A DNA stretch of 64,000 nucleotides from Patella vulgata (lineage: Eukaryota; Mollusca; Gastropoda; Patellidae). A model generated the notes under the pieces. That model saw only the letters and a list, made by a program, of their open reading frames with translations, searched no databases and was not told the DNA's origin. The first letter of the stretch is position 1, and every line of letters starts with the position of its first letter. Positions 1 to 10,940 of this stretch are shown in pieces. Position numbers and translations under genes: made by a program. Location: NCBI RefSeq assembly GCF_932274485.2, contig NC_065882.2:76596767-76660766 (forward strand). Direction: 5' to 3'.

Positions 1-13
1 CTTTAAATGCTAA

Positions 14-14
<1 letters not shown>

Positions 15-51
<37 letters not shown>

Positions 52-113
52 TTAAAGTCCACTCGACACAAACTAGGTCATTTCGGGACTAACATATGGT
101 TTAAAAATGTTAG
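15..113 (-). mobile_element. SINE S1, 3' tail fragment with (GA)n
   Basis: A (GA)n run is followed by the reverse complement of the S1 3' end (the block around gtcccgaaatgacctag). Only the last ~70 bp of the family are present, so this is a 5'-truncated copy in minus orientation. The tRNA-like head and central domain are missing. Confidence 0.8.
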
Positions 114-536
114 TGGTTTAACTAACACTTTAAACGATTAAACCACGGAAACCGAGTAATCTAACCTGTTTAGACCATAACCAGTTATGATATACTATGT
201 ATGTTTAAAAAAATATTCTTTTAAACTTATTAATTTAGATTTGTACATAGAACTATTTCTTTTGTGGACGATTATTGGTATGTTACACGACCTACATGAC
301 ATTTCAGCACGTGTAACTTGTTGTCACGTCACGTCACTATTTATGGCCAAGTTATGTTAACAACTGATTTATGTTTATTGAACATGTTTTCGTTGATTAT
401 TCAATGTGAGCATAACTTAAAAGAAGAATAAGTACATTGATCAGTAGTTAGTACGCATGTATAATAGGAGCTTAGATTCGTGTGTATCAGTTTGGGAAGA
501 GGTTTCCTTCTTGCTGCAGTTCTGTGTCTTTTTATA

Positions 537-1996
537 ATGGATAGTGACGACGATTTTCCCGTGTCTTCTCAAAGTGTAATTAACTAGGAGTATTCGGACA
601 CTTTATTAACACAAGAGGACAATTTTAACATGTATTTCAATGATGAAAAGATTAAACCTATCTACAGCGATATAAGCAGTGATAATGATGAAACTGTGGA
701 AATTAAACCAGCTGAGGTAGACACCCGGTTCGCATCACCTATAACAGACGATGAGATGTCATCTTTGACGAAGAAAATTATTCCGGGAACAACTGAAAAG
801 ACAATATCATGGGCATGTCGACTCTTTGAAAGCTGGAGAAAGGCTAGAAATGACAAAATCCGACAAGGAGATACATCTGGTCATCAACTGAGTTTCATAA
901 CACGTGAATTAGACTTTTTAAACGATGATGAACTAAGTTATTGTTTGAGTAGGGTTTATTGTCGAAACCAGGAAAGCTGATGGCAATGAATACCCACCTA
1001 AAACGTTACGCCAACTGGTTTTGCTCATTCAAATGCACTTGAATAACATTGGCCGCCCAGTTAAACTGTTATCAGATCCGATTTTTAATGAGCTCAGGAA
1101 TACTCTCGACAACTCTATGAAAATTGGTGCCAGTAAAGGGAATGGATTATTGACGAAACAAGCTGATGTAATTTCTATTGATGAAGAAAATATCATGTGG
1201 AAACAAGGTATTTTAGGAAATTCGAATCCACAAACTTTGCTGGACACGATTGTGTATCTTTTTGGATTAAACTTTGCTTTGCGGAGTGGTGGTGAGCATC
1301 GTAATTTAACTTTGGATCAGTTATGCATAGGCGAAAATGAACAGGCACCTTATCTAAGATATACAGAGAAAAATTAGCAAAACTAATCAGCGTGGACTGA
1401 AAGAATTTAGAGTGAATCCCAAGTGTGTGACGGCATATGGAAGTGACGACCCTAAAAGATGCATAGTGAAGCTGTATCAGCAATACTTGAGTTTGAGACC
1501 TGAACATGCTATGTCTATGGTATATCTGCGACCATTGATTAAACCAACAGAAAAGATGTGGTATGCAGCAGCACCTGTTGGCCGGAATACACTGGCGAAC
1601 ACCGTCAAAAGGTTATGTGAAGCGGCTGGATTTAAAGGTAATTATAACTTAATTGAAAGAATACTGTCATAGAACACCCCCCCCCTTCTCTGGATCGACT
1701 TTAGTAACCAGAATACTATCCCACGATATTTGAATCGCACAATATGTTCTGAATCTATACGACTATTAATGAATTTGAAACCTTTTATATTTTCAGGATT
1801 CTTCACTAATCATTCAATGAGAGCTACTTGTGCGACTCGCCTGTTTAGATCTGGTGTGGATGAACAGCTCATAGCAAAGACCACAGGACATAGAAGTAAC
1901 GCTATACGCGCATACAAGCGATCGAACACCGCACAAGAGGCCTTTGTTAGAAGTGTGATCCAAGGCCAGAGTTCATCGTCTACTACTGTCCAGTGA
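537..1996 (+). pseudogene. Crypton-type tyrosine recombinase, decayed copy with one intron
   Basis: This is a DUF3504/KIAA1958-like Crypton recombinase, which in this family cuts and joins DNA through a tyrosine. The best start is the ATG at 537 (MDSDDDFPVSSQ), in frame with the long reading frame at 630-980; one in-frame TAG lies at 585-587. An N-terminal domain (FIVETRKADGNEYPPKTLRQ region, about 955-1020) resembles the one before the catalytic core in Cryptons. The core shows LNFALRSGGEHRNL (box I Arg, about 1267-1310), VYLRPL and PVGRNTLANTVKRLC, then after an intron NHSMRATCATRLF (H-x-x-R) and TGHRSNAIRAYKR (His and nucleophile Tyr). Two single-base shifts interrupt it, near 953 in GGG and near 1372 in AAAAA. 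The stop is at 1994-1996. Both shifts are in homopolymers, so assembly error is possible, but the TAG argues for true decay. A single-copy domesticated host gene is the alternative. Confidence 0.85.
1638..1796 (+). other. Spliceosomal GT-AG intron inside the Crypton gene
   Basis: The reading frame of exon 1 ends at ...GCT GGA TTT AAA G, followed by GTAATTATAAC; the 3' side is TTTTATATTTTCAG then GA TTC TTC ACT. Splicing gives AGFKGFFTNHSMR, the expected continuous sequence of the recombinase core, with the intron in phase 1. Length is 159 bp. It contains stops and a C-rich run (about 1677-1685). Seen directly; that it is spliced in vivo is inferred. Confidence 0.8.
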
Positions 1997-3000
1997 TCTA
2001 AACGACCGCTGTCTGACGATCCAGATACCACTTCGGATGGTAAACGACGGAGGAGTGTACATATTTCATTAAATATAAATTGTTAATGTGACATTAAAAA
2101 AAGAAAAATGTACTGAAATGGTGTTGTATTTCTTTCAATCAAAATTAGAGCAAGGCATTAATATTGCGATTTGGCCATTTTTGGCCATTAAAAATTGCTG
2201 CTTTAGATTTGAATTTGTTGGGACAGGAGGTGGGAGGGGGCGAAGAAAGTAGTCCCAGTCATGGTATAACTAACATTTCAGTTGGTTATACCACGCCGAA
2301 GATCAAAGAAGTTATGGTCTAATAATGACTTTCGGTTTAAAGTTATGCTTAAATCAGAGATGACTAATTATTTTCGCCAAGAGCCAACATTTTTCTGCAA
2401 ACTGCTTGTGGGGGAAGCCGCGTTGGCTCTTGATTTCCTACCATGAGCACCCTTTCATATACTCACTAACGCCGGATTTTAAACTAGATGTTTAACCAAA
2501 ATATTACTTTTGAGGTGATTTTTACCTCCATTTTGAAAATCTTCCGGACACCAATCGGAAATGTCCTCATATAATCGGTTTTTTTTTCGCAAAAATCGAT
2601 AGTATTCAGCAAACAATTGCACACCAGAAAATAAATACATCTACAAAGTTTCAGCTTAGTAAAGAAAATCCGTAATATTGGACACTTACAGAATTTAGAA
2701 GGCTAGTCACCATTATAAATCTAGAACAACAACACACTTAGATCTACACAGAAGCGATATTAAAAATGGATTTATTTATGGACTAAACGGATCTATTTTG
2801 AACTGGGACTAGATTATTTTTAACGAAAACAAGTAGATTATTCGATAGGTCTGGTTGATCCGTACTATAGTAATTATACACTGTAGTACATGTAGATAGA
2901 TTAACTAGGCCGATATGATGGCTAGCTTGTAAGCCCAACATAAACCACGCATTAAGATCCGAAGAGTGGCGGACGCAGGATAATTGGTTAAAGGGGAACA
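1997..3000. other. Gene-free stretch downstream of the Crypton, two hairpins
   Basis: No coding signal was recognised. An ATTAAA sits at about 2090, a candidate poly(A) signal for the Crypton. A near-perfect 13-bp hairpin lies at 2262-2293 (TGGTATAACTAAC / GTTGGTTATACCA), and a looser one at 2377-2441 (AAGAGCCAAC / GTTGGCTCTT). They could belong to the Crypton 3' end, but the element's limits are not visible because Cryptons lack terminal inverted repeats. Confidence 0.4.
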
Positions 3001-3240
3001 GAGAGAGAGAGAGAGAGGGGGGGGGGTAACGTCCACTCGACACAAGCTAGGTCATTTCGGGACTAACGCATGGATGGATAAATTATATTTCAATTATTCG
3101 CTTGTGCGTAAGGGTCTTTAGCAGTGGGAGGAAACAAAGGAGGGCTAAAGGTAATCCTATAGATGTTTGAAACATGGGGGCGTCAATGACGATGTGTAAC
3201 GCATATCTGGACCGGAATATCAGCCCCCCCACCCCTTCTC
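3001..3240 (-). mobile_element. SINE S1, degraded copy
   Basis: (GA)n, then a G-run (3017-3026), then GTCCACTCGACACAAGC and the S1 central block around TCTTTAGCAGTGGGAGG. The upstream half is strongly diverged. The tail has GTTACCCC in place of GTTAAACCCC, a variant also seen at 43145 and 61347. Confidence 0.7.
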
Positions 3241-3254
3241 AAATAAATGAATTG

Positions 3255-3504
3255 AAATGAACTGAAATGGTTTAACGTCCTACTGTTTTAAGACGGGCAT
3301 ACGCCATACAGTGTGCTATGAGGGAAATTTTGCTCGAAAAACGGCGCTACTGCCCTCCATCCTGCACTAATGACACGGTGAAACTACACCCGAAAATCCC
3401 GATGAACCATCTCGGCCAAAACCTGGATCGGACTCGTGACCTCCAGACTAGCGAGTCGGCATCAGACTTAGCCACCGGCACTCTCACCCCCCCCCCCCCC
3501 CCCC
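3255..3504 (-). mobile_element. SINE S2 with C18 at its head end
   Basis: Reverse-orientation S2: tail GGTTTAACGTCCTACTG, the CATACGCCATACAGTG block, GATGAACCATCTCGGCC, then the head B-box and A-box region. About 100 bp of the middle is missing. The head terminus is replaced by 18 C (3487-3504), that is poly-G on the SINE sense strand. Confidence 0.8.
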
Positions 3505-3559
3505 GCCAATAAATCTTAAGTGTGCACGTTTCCTGGAAACAGAATAGGTCGAAACACTT

Positions 3560-3806
3560 GCCTGGGATTTTCCGAAACGAAGGATCCGGCAAGGACAGCG
3601 TCTAGTTGTTCGGGTGTGCCGTTAAACCGAGGTCCCGTTGGCGTGCACATAAAAGAACCTTTCACAGTTGGAATTCGATATTAGAGTAGGCCGTACCGCC
3701 ACTGTCCGGGAAAAAATTCCCTCACAGCACACGAAGTACGACCGACTTCATTAGCTCAGTCGGACAAGAACAGTAGGACATTAAACTCCATTTCATTTCA
3801 TTTCGG
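3560..3806 (+). mobile_element. SINE S2, 5'-truncated
   Basis: Contains the S2 blocks CGAGGTCCCGTTGGCGTGCA, TTGGAATTCGATATTAGAG, the CTTCATTAGCTCAGTCGGA block and the tail GGACATTAAACTCCATTTC. It lies head to head with the minus copy just upstream. Confidence 0.8.
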
Positions 3807-3829
3807 TATATATGGAAAGTATAGACATC

Positions 3830-3958
3830 CAGTCTTACTAGGAAAATACTGGATTACCTGAAAAACACCCATGCACAAACCACGCTGTATGACGTACGAC
3901 AGACTTCATTAATCCAGTCGGTGCAGAAAAGTAAGATGTTAGGCCCCATTTCATTTCC
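3830..3958 (+). mobile_element. SINE S2, short 3' fragment
   Basis: Only the 3' end is recognisable: CTGTATGACGTACGACAGAC, ATTAATCCAGTCGGTGCAG and CCCCATTTCATTTCC. It is diverged and has no head. Confidence 0.6.
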
Positions 3959-4240
3959 AGTTATTTTAAACGCACAATGGAGGAAACACAATACTACGAT
4001 TCATTCAGATATTGATCCAAAATACTACAAACATTCAAATATCCATTCATCTTCTTAAATAACAAAGTGCTGCTTGTGTCGTACTGTGTTCGATATTTTT
4101 TTAATCATCATCAGTCATTAGATAGCAAGATGTAATCTACATATTGATAAACTATTACCTCGAAAAATACAACAATAAAAACAACACCATAGACTTGATA
4201 AAATATACAGGCTTGCACACTTTCGTAAATTCGAACTATG

Positions 4241-4717
4241 CAGATCTATATTTCGTTTCGTTTTTTATATACTTTCGATCGTCTCCACCGGTGTAGTGAA
4301 GGCAAGTATAACCATTGGGTAAGACGCTGGCTTGTTGGTCAGGAGGTCGCGAGTTCGATCCCTGCATTGGCCGATAAAGTTTATTGGGAATTTCTGACGT
4401 GGTTTCCCCTTGTCAATGGTGCAGAACAGCTGTCTAGTCGTTTGGATGGGACAAAAAAAACATGGTCTCGTGTATACATCGGCATGCACGTAAAAAATCT
4501 CTTGGCAGTTTGAATTCGATAAAAGAGTAGGCCTAGGCCATAGTGCCGTTGCCCGGGCAAAATTTCCCTTATAGCGTACTGTATGGCGTATGCCTGTCTT
4601 CATTAGCCCAGTCAGAGCAAAACAGTAGGACGTTAAACCTCATTTCATTTCATTTTATAACGATATTTTGAACAATAAAAAACGAAACGAAATAGGATCT
4701 GTGTTTTAATGAGATTG
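4241..4717 (+). mobile_element. MITE M1 interrupted by a SINE
   Basis: The left M1 part (from CAGATCTATATTTCGTTTCG) and right M1 part (ending AAACGAAACGAAATAGGATC then the terminal repeat) are separated by an S2 SINE. The outermost ~16 bp of the left terminal repeat are absent. Order of events is readable: M1 inserted first, S2 later. Confidence 0.8.
4300..4655 (+). mobile_element. SINE S2 inside MITE M1
   Basis: Near full-length S2: head GGGTAAGACGCTGG, B-box-like GAGTTCGATCCCTGC, central TTCCCCTTGTCAATGG, CTTGGCAGTTTGAATTCGAT, CTTCATTAGCCCAGTCAGAG and tail ACGTTAAACCTCATTTCATT. The A-box end is diverged, so the left limit is approximate. Confidence 0.8.
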
Positions 4718-5124
4718 ACAAATAAGATAATCATTGCATTATAAGCATGCCAAAAATGACAGATCGTCCGTAAATTTAGTGTTTGAATATGAATATGCAT
4801 TTTTTAATCCATTCATATTGTCAATTATATAACGTAAATGATATTTAATTACTATGAGAAAGGCGACAGATCATCACAAAAAAATGTGTGAGATAAGATA
4901 AATCGATATATTAATGATATCCTATCCAACATTAATTCGAGTTGATTATTTTAATGTCATATCAGATTATATTTGATATCCTAACGATCAATCTGTTATC
5001 GGATGTCCATTTAAATCAGTTATATTGATCTCAGAGGGAAGTAATCATCGCCATTGACAATCTACGTGCTTCAGCACAATAGAACGTGTAAGTGTCGTGT
5101 AAGGATACCATTACATATACAATG

Positions 5125-5401
5125 GAGAGAGAGAGAGAGAGAGGAGGGGGAGAGAGGGGGATGAGAGAGAGAGAGTCATTTCGGGACTAACATAGTTCAA
5201 TTTTATTTCAATAATTCTCTTGCGCGTAGAGATCTTTAGCAGTGGTGGGAGGAAACCGTAGGATCCGGAGAAAACCCAAGAGGTTGGACAGGCGACCTAC
5301 TCCTTGTCACGTACAACCGGGGAATCGAAAACATGCCAGTTGTCTCAATGACATACCTTATGATACTGCGCACACGCGCTAACCATTCGCCCCCCCCCCC
5401 C
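5125..5401 (-). mobile_element. SINE S1, near full length, C12 at head
   Basis: From (GA)n through the tail, the central domain (GGAGAAAACCCAAGAGGTTG), the B box (GGGGAATCGAAAAC, reverse) and the A-box end (CGCTAACCATTCG), then 12 C at 5390-5401 where the family head GGTTGGATGG should be. The internal promoter is of the RNA polymerase III type. Confidence 0.85.
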
Positions 5402-5439
5402 ATATAAAATAAACACTAGCACATTTAATTTAAACAACA

Positions 5440-5550
5440 AACATTATTCAACAGCTAAATCTGCCTATTGCAAGTCTTTCTTTATTCCTTAAACGTTATC
5501 TTATTGATTAATCAGACATAAATTAACTTATTCAAACCAAACCCCCCGTA
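5440..5550 (-). mobile_element. MITE M2, terminal fragment
   Basis: Matches the CAAGAGC end of M2: AACAGCTAAATCTGCCTATT, then TTGATTAATCAGACATAAAT. The rest of the element is missing. Confidence 0.6.
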
Positions 5551-5632
5551 TCGTCTATAAAATATGACCATAGCCCCAACATGTAATAATGGGTTGTATA
5601 CGACGGACGACACAAAGGTATCATAAACAAGA

Positions 5633-5820
5633 GGTTAGTGCTAAATGATAAGACCAGCTCAATTTTTCGTCATAGGTCACGAGATGTAAACAGGGCTACT
5701 AGCAGTAATCCCATCCCTAACCCTAACCTACAATCTCGCCAACAATCATGTGCCTTAACCTTATTTCCATCTCAGCGACCTTGACAAAAATTGAGCTGGC
5801 CTTAATAAATAGATTTAGCC
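5633..5820 (+). mobile_element. MITE M3, complete
   Basis: Terminal inverted repeats GGTTAGTGCTAAATGATAAG and CTTAATAAATAGATTTAGCC (reverse), each followed by the GCCAGCTCAATTTT block. The core has CCCTAACCCTAACC and TCTCGCCAACAATCATG. 188 bp, no coding capacity. No clear target duplication here, in contrast to the copy at 54922. Confidence 0.8.
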
Positions 5821-5830
5821 ATAAAGTGGA

Positions 5831-6224
5831 GGACAGATGAGCGTATTTTTTCGCCCGATCGCGGCGATTTTTAAAATCGCTCGAAAAATACGCGAACCAT
5901 TCGCCCGATCAATCGCTCGTATCTGGCATGTTAGATATTTTCAGCCGAATATTTTTCGCCGGCGATTAAATTCGCTCGTGTTCCCGTGGCCAGCGTATAT
6001 TGTCGGGCGATTCATTTTTATATGCCAATAATCGAGATCGTTGATATCACATGATCTCAAAATGGCTGCCATTTTGAACAAGTCACGTGATCGACAAGTC
6101 ATGTGATCGACATAATTACTCACAGAGTGCCATACGCTCTTTAGACGATCGCTACGTGTGCCCGTTCGTTATCGGCCGTAAAAAAATCGCCGCGATCGGG
6201 CGGAAAAAATACGCTCGTCTGTCC
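5831..6224 (+). mobile_element. MITE M4, complete
   Basis: Terminal inverted repeats of about 40 bp: GGACAGATGAGCGTATTTTT at the left and the reverse complement of GGACAGACGAGCGTATTTTT at the right, each continuing into CGCCCGATCGCGGCGATTTT. Interior is rich in CGATCG and has AAATGGCTGCCATTTT. 394 bp, non-coding; it starts 10 bp after the M3 copy. No clear TSD. Confidence 0.85.
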
Positions 6225-6514
6225 ATAGCATAAACAAAGTGTGAATATGTTCTCCAAACCAGAGATAATAATACAACTTTAAAGAATATTCCCACACTAA
6301 ATTACAATAACAAGAGTATATCCATTGAGGATACAGAAGGCGATGATATTTATTAATTATGCAACAATCGATGCATGCAACTAATGTGGCGTGTCAATAT
6401 CTCGTCATACAATAAACAGGACATGAATAAATAAAATATGCGTAGGTAGCAACTTCATACCAATTGATGTCAATCAAGTTTTCAGATCTCTGTACATAAT
6501 ATTTGCCAATAATG

Positions 6515-6608
6515 TAATGCGGTGTGTTATGAGGCCATTTTGCCCTGTCAGCGGTTCTTTTACGTGCACACCTATGCATACACTAACCCTCGGGGTTTCG
6601 TCCGACGA
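6515..6608 (-). mobile_element. SINE S2 remnant
   Basis: Diverged S2 middle: GTGTGTTATGAGGCCATTTT, CAGCGGTTCTTTTACGTGCA and GGGTTTCGTCC. Head and tail are absent. Confidence 0.5.
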
Positions 6609-6699
6609 GTTAAAGATGACATGTATACCATACAATAGAATAATGAAGCTGGAGGTGAAATTTGCAGTCAGTTTCAGGTGTGCTTATGTCAGTCATATC

Positions 6700-6795
6700 A
6701 GCAACTAAATTCGGATCGCTTATGTCGACTCGGAACTGCAGTATTTCTTAAAATTTCGATTGTATCTTAGTTTAAGTTTTCGTGAATAAGGGCCC
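6700..6795. repeat. End of a GGGCCC-type inverted-repeat element
   Basis: ATCTTAGTTTAAGTTTTCGT followed by GAATAAGGGCCC matches the ends of the hairpin element at 31731-31887 and the sequence at 19868. Only one terminus is recognisable. Confidence 0.4.
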
Positions 6796-7104
6796 TGGTT
6801 ACTATTCATTAGAAACCACATGTATATCACTTAGTGGTTGTTAACTTTCCTCCCTTTTGTTTATAAACTAATTTCGTTCTTTTATTATTTCAGTGCTCTC
6901 TTCTTCTTTCTGTTTATGATCCTTGTCTGTGTTTTGTAAAGAAACTGTTTTGTGGTGTCCCTATATTGTGTATCTTTTTGGGGTAACCCACGACTCGAAA
7001 AAGTGGAAAGTCTGTCAATTACAATGTCCACAATCTAGTAAGATTGCCTTTCTTTAGTTTTCTAAAAGCGACAAGTTTTCCTAAAACTAAACCGGCAGTC
7101 GCAT

Positions 7105-7185
7105 CACAATTGAAATAAAATTGAACCATGTGTTAGTCCCGAAATGACCTAGTTTGTGTCGAGTGGACGTTAAACCCCATTTCTC
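7105..7185 (+). mobile_element. SINE S1, 3' end only
   Basis: Starts within AATAAAATTGAACCATGTG and runs through GTCCCGAAATGACCTAG and GTGGACGTTAAACCCC to a short CT run. A typical 5'-truncated insertion. Confidence 0.8.
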
Positions 7186-7451
7186 TCTAAATCATAAAAT
7201 ATGAAGCAAACAATATCAACTTAATGAAAATCGTCGTCGTTGCCCTTAAATGACCCATTGACTATCCAGTAAATGTGAAATGAATGTGTGGGTTGTACTA
7301 TTAGAAGCTGTCTTGGGTTTGAAAAAAAAAAATTATTTACATAAAAAAGGCGGCGTTTACCATAAGAGGCATAACTCTTTTCTGACTTACTTCCGGAAAA
7401 ATAAATCTATGTAATACACTTTTGTGAATTAGTTCTTTTATAACTTCTTAA

Positions 7452-7848
7452 ACTTGCATTATGCAAGAGCAAAATCTGCTTATTACAAGTGTTTCTTTAG
7501 GCCTGAAATGTTATCTAAATTATCAATTAGACATTAATTAACTTATCCAGACCATAATAAACTCTTGATGTCAAGCCTAGCCTTCGATGTTGGCTGGATT
7601 AGATTCCTATATGCCGCTAACGGCCATTGATAATTAAATAAAAAAAGTGGATAATCGAGACTATGCTCTTTATATTAATGATTTTAGTAATGATGATCGA
7701 GACTATGCAAAAATTTCACCCGCTTCTTTCTCGGCTCATTGTGGATCAATTTGATTGAAAATTTCAGCAAATTACCTTTACACTATCTAGTTGTTAACTA
7801 TTATAGCGAGAACTGCCATCTCTTTATCTTATCCCCCATAATGTATCT
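7452..7848 (-). mobile_element. MITE M2, complete, TTAA on both sides
   Basis: Left flank TTAA at 7448-7451 and right flank TTAA at 7849-7852. Left end ACTTGCATTATGCAAGAGC, right end CCATAATGTATCT. The interior includes TAATCGAGACTATG and TTTCAGCAAATT, shared with the other M2 copies. No coding capacity. Confidence 0.8.
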
Positions 7849-7852
7849 TTAA

Positions 7853-8982
7853 ACTATTTATTTAATCACTTCATAATAACGATTTTACAGTTATATCTCG
7901 TATAATTAGGCCAAAACTGCATTTCAAAGATTTGCATTTATCTTATAATATACAAGAAAATTGTTGTATTATTATTAAATTTTCTTACCGATTATTGTAA
8001 CACAAAATATTGCAATCTCAGGGAGAAGTATGCCGTTCGTTTCTCTCTCTCTCTCTGGGGAATCACGCCTGCCATTAGTATGTCGGAATTCGGTTCCTAA
8101 GCGCCCCCCCCCCCCCCAGTGGCGCCTGATTGGCTAGATTTGTTTGAACGAAATGCTGCCGATTTATCGACAATTAGGCATCGGTTCGTCGCATGACTTA
8201 CATATTAATGATTCTTGGAACAATTACCACATCATAACATCAAACGTTCATCCGAAAACAGTCGATTTGATGATATATCGGGAACTATTTAGCGCGCAAT
8301 GTGAGCGATATGAGCGTAATATACGCGAAATGTCTGAAGAATCTTGAGTTTGAGCCGCCATCTTAGATCTTTGTAAAGCAACTGGCTGGCGGGATAATAC
8401 ATCACGTGACATTCAAAATGGCCAGAAAGAGAAACGAACTGTAAAGTTCTCTCTTGGGGCCGAGATGGAACATATTTCAGCGCAGTCCTCAACAAATATG
8501 AAATCTGGAAATTAATAAAATAAATAGTTAACTTCATGTAACACGTCTGTTTTAACTACATGTACATCGAATGTGTTTCATTAAAATGCAATAAATTTTC
8601 CGGCAGTTTAATATTCCGCAAATTTCAAACACTGGTAACAATAAACTCCCCCACACAACATTAATAATGTATTTTGGTTAATAATTAAATTTGTATAGAT
8701 TTGTGTAAAACACTAAAAATGTTATACAAGTCGATTTTGATGTAAATCCTGTATGGCGTAATCAAAATGACATATTCGATTGCACGTAGGTAGTTGTAAT
8801 CCTGAATCAATAATGTTAATGTCGGTAATATTAGACCCATCATGGCACATGCATTGAAATAGCAAAATACCATACGAGCCACGCCCACGCAAACAAGCAC
8901 ATTGTAAGCTGTGTGATATGTTAAATAATTCATCTATGTATAATAATATTTAACTTGTCGATGGCGTAACTCATGTCATCAT
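7853..8982. other. No gene seen; C16 run
   Basis: AT-rich sequence with a short CT run (about 8042-8056) and a 16-C homopolymer at about 8103-8118. The section 8120-8450 has several GCGATATGAGCG-like words faintly like M4, but no terminal repeats could be set. Nothing else is recognised. Confidence 0.3.
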
Positions 8983-9275
8983 AATGAAATGTGATTTAAC
9001 GCCCTACTGTTCTGCTCCGACTGGGCTAATGAAGATGGGCATACCTCATACAGTGTACTATGTGGGAAATGTTGCCCGGGCAGCGGCAATATGGCCTACT
9101 CTTATATCAAAATCCACTGCCCAGCCTCTTTTACATGCACGCCAATGTGTATACAGGGCCTCGGTTTTTCGTACCATCCGATCGACTAGACAGATGTCTT
9201 TGTCAGGCACTCCGTCCTACACCACTGACAAGGGGAAATTACGATGGAAAATCCCGATGACGAATATGTCTCCCG
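8983..9275 (-). mobile_element. SINE S2 lacking its head
   Basis: Tail TTTAACGCCCTACTGTTCTG, ACTGGGCTAATGAAGATGG, TTGCCCGGGCAGCGGCAA, ACTGACAAGGGGAAATTACG. It ends before the tRNA-like part. Confidence 0.8.
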
Positions 9276-9717
9276 ATCAAATTAAACGTAACACACTAAA
9301 GCAAAGATACACTTAACAGTAAATCGTATGCAAGAACCGATGGGAAAGCAAACATGGATAGATAAACCAGCACGCGGCTGTTTTCATCAACCCTTCCTTG
9401 AAGCGTCAAATTCGACAATGAACCCCTCCCACGTGTATGGCGCTATTGCGTGTCGCATGTGCAGCTCAGTGGTTCTGTTGGGGCGATAAGTTTTTCATCT
9501 GTGAATATACTCTCAAAGCATGTCAAGTGTCCATGACTATTTATCATATCACAACCTGCATAGGTATTTGCATTTCAATATCCCCTACTTTTTTTGAAGA
9601 GTATATTTGAGATCAGTTGTAGTAATCTTGTTGACCGTATCCGAACGTATCTCCACGTAGCAGATCGTGGACTCAATAGGGACAATCCTAACGTAACGCA
9701 TCGCGTGAAAGTGGGAA

Positions 9718-10094
9718 CCAATCTGTTTCAGAGAGGATTACGAAAGTATTCTAATATCTCTGTAAAAGATGACTACCTTCCAACACGTGACATCTCATCA
9801 CACGGCGTCAATCATTGGCTCAATGGCGCGTGCATTTTTTATATAAGACGTTCTAGTTCGGGCTTGTACTCATTTTAATACCCATTTACACTAAAGTAGG
9901 AAATAATTTGTACCTACAAATACGTCAAACGTCTTTATTTGTTTTTCTAATACATAAAAAGAATGTTTTAGAATTTAATTTGTCGGAGGAAAAAGGTTAA
10001 TATTTCTGGCTCATTAAGTCACATCGATGTGATCCTTATCAGTGATTGTAGAGGCCTAGCGAAAATTCACTGCTGATCAGTGTGCATAACACTG
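9718..10094 (+). repeat. Dispersed repeat R1, copy 1
   Basis: About 380 bp shared with 43686-44004: CAATCTGTTTCAGAG, AATATCTCTGTAAAAGATGA, TTTACTCATTTTAATACCC-like block, AATTTAATTTGTCGGAGGAA and CTTATCAGTGATTGT. No terminal inverted repeats, TSD or reading frame stand out. Class unknown. Confidence 0.7.
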
Positions 10095-10265
10095 CTTGAT
10101 TACGATGTAAGTATAGTTATTGAAACGTTGCAATAAAAAAGCTTTAAAAATGGGGTGTCAATAGTGACCGTGGCGCATATCTCAAGCAGAATATAACATT
10201 TTCATTTCATTAGCAACATAACCCCCAAACAAAAAACAGCTCAAATTACGTTTACCATACAAACA

Positions 10266-10573
10266 CAATCTGATTAAATTCGTTTCGATTTTTTTTTATA
10301 CATTCGATGGCCTTGACTACATGAAGATCTGACCGGTTGTGGTGGAAGGTCGCGTCAGGGGTCGTACGAGCGACTTTTGATCCTATGACGTCAGACATTG
10401 ATTAATCAATCAGCGTTGACGTAACAGACCGTTTCATTGGCTAATCGCTCACTTCAACCAGAACGCCGGTAGTATAGCAACTCTTCTAGATCTTAGTGTA
10501 GTAAAGACATGTAAAAAGACGTTTTGAACTATAAAAAACGAAACGAAATAGGATCTGTGTTTTAATCAGATTG
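10266..10573 (+). mobile_element. MITE M1, complete, 9-bp TSD
   Basis: Starts CAATCTGATTAAAT and ends TTTTAATCAGATTG. Flanks ATACAAACA (10257-10265) and ATACAAACG (10574-10582) form a 9-bp target duplication with one mismatch. The interior has ACATGAAGATCTGACCGGTT, TATGACGTCAGACATTG and CCAACCAATCA-like words. Nine-bp duplications suggest mobilisation by a Mutator-like transposase (inference). Confidence 0.9.
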
Positions 10574-10940
10574 ATACAAACGGAATATAAAGTGAAATAT
10601 ATTTTTTATACTGTAATTTTAAGGGTCTGGGCCCCTAGATACCCTTCTGGATCCGGAACTGAATGCTGAAGTGGAATAATTCTTTGAATGAAGCCGAAGT
10701 TTTATAACAACCCACGACACAGATTAGTGTACAGTCCACGTCACAATATGTTTTATTTGAATTTCCCGAGGGAAACTTTGAATTAAAACCCGTATTGTTG
10801 GTGAACACAACCGTGTTGTTGGCGATTCCTCACAAATGATTAAGATCACTTTACTGGAAAAAAGAAATCTTTGAAAGTGTTGCAATACATAACTCCCAGT
10901 CCATTTATTCAACACCTTCACGCATAATTAATAGTTTTAA

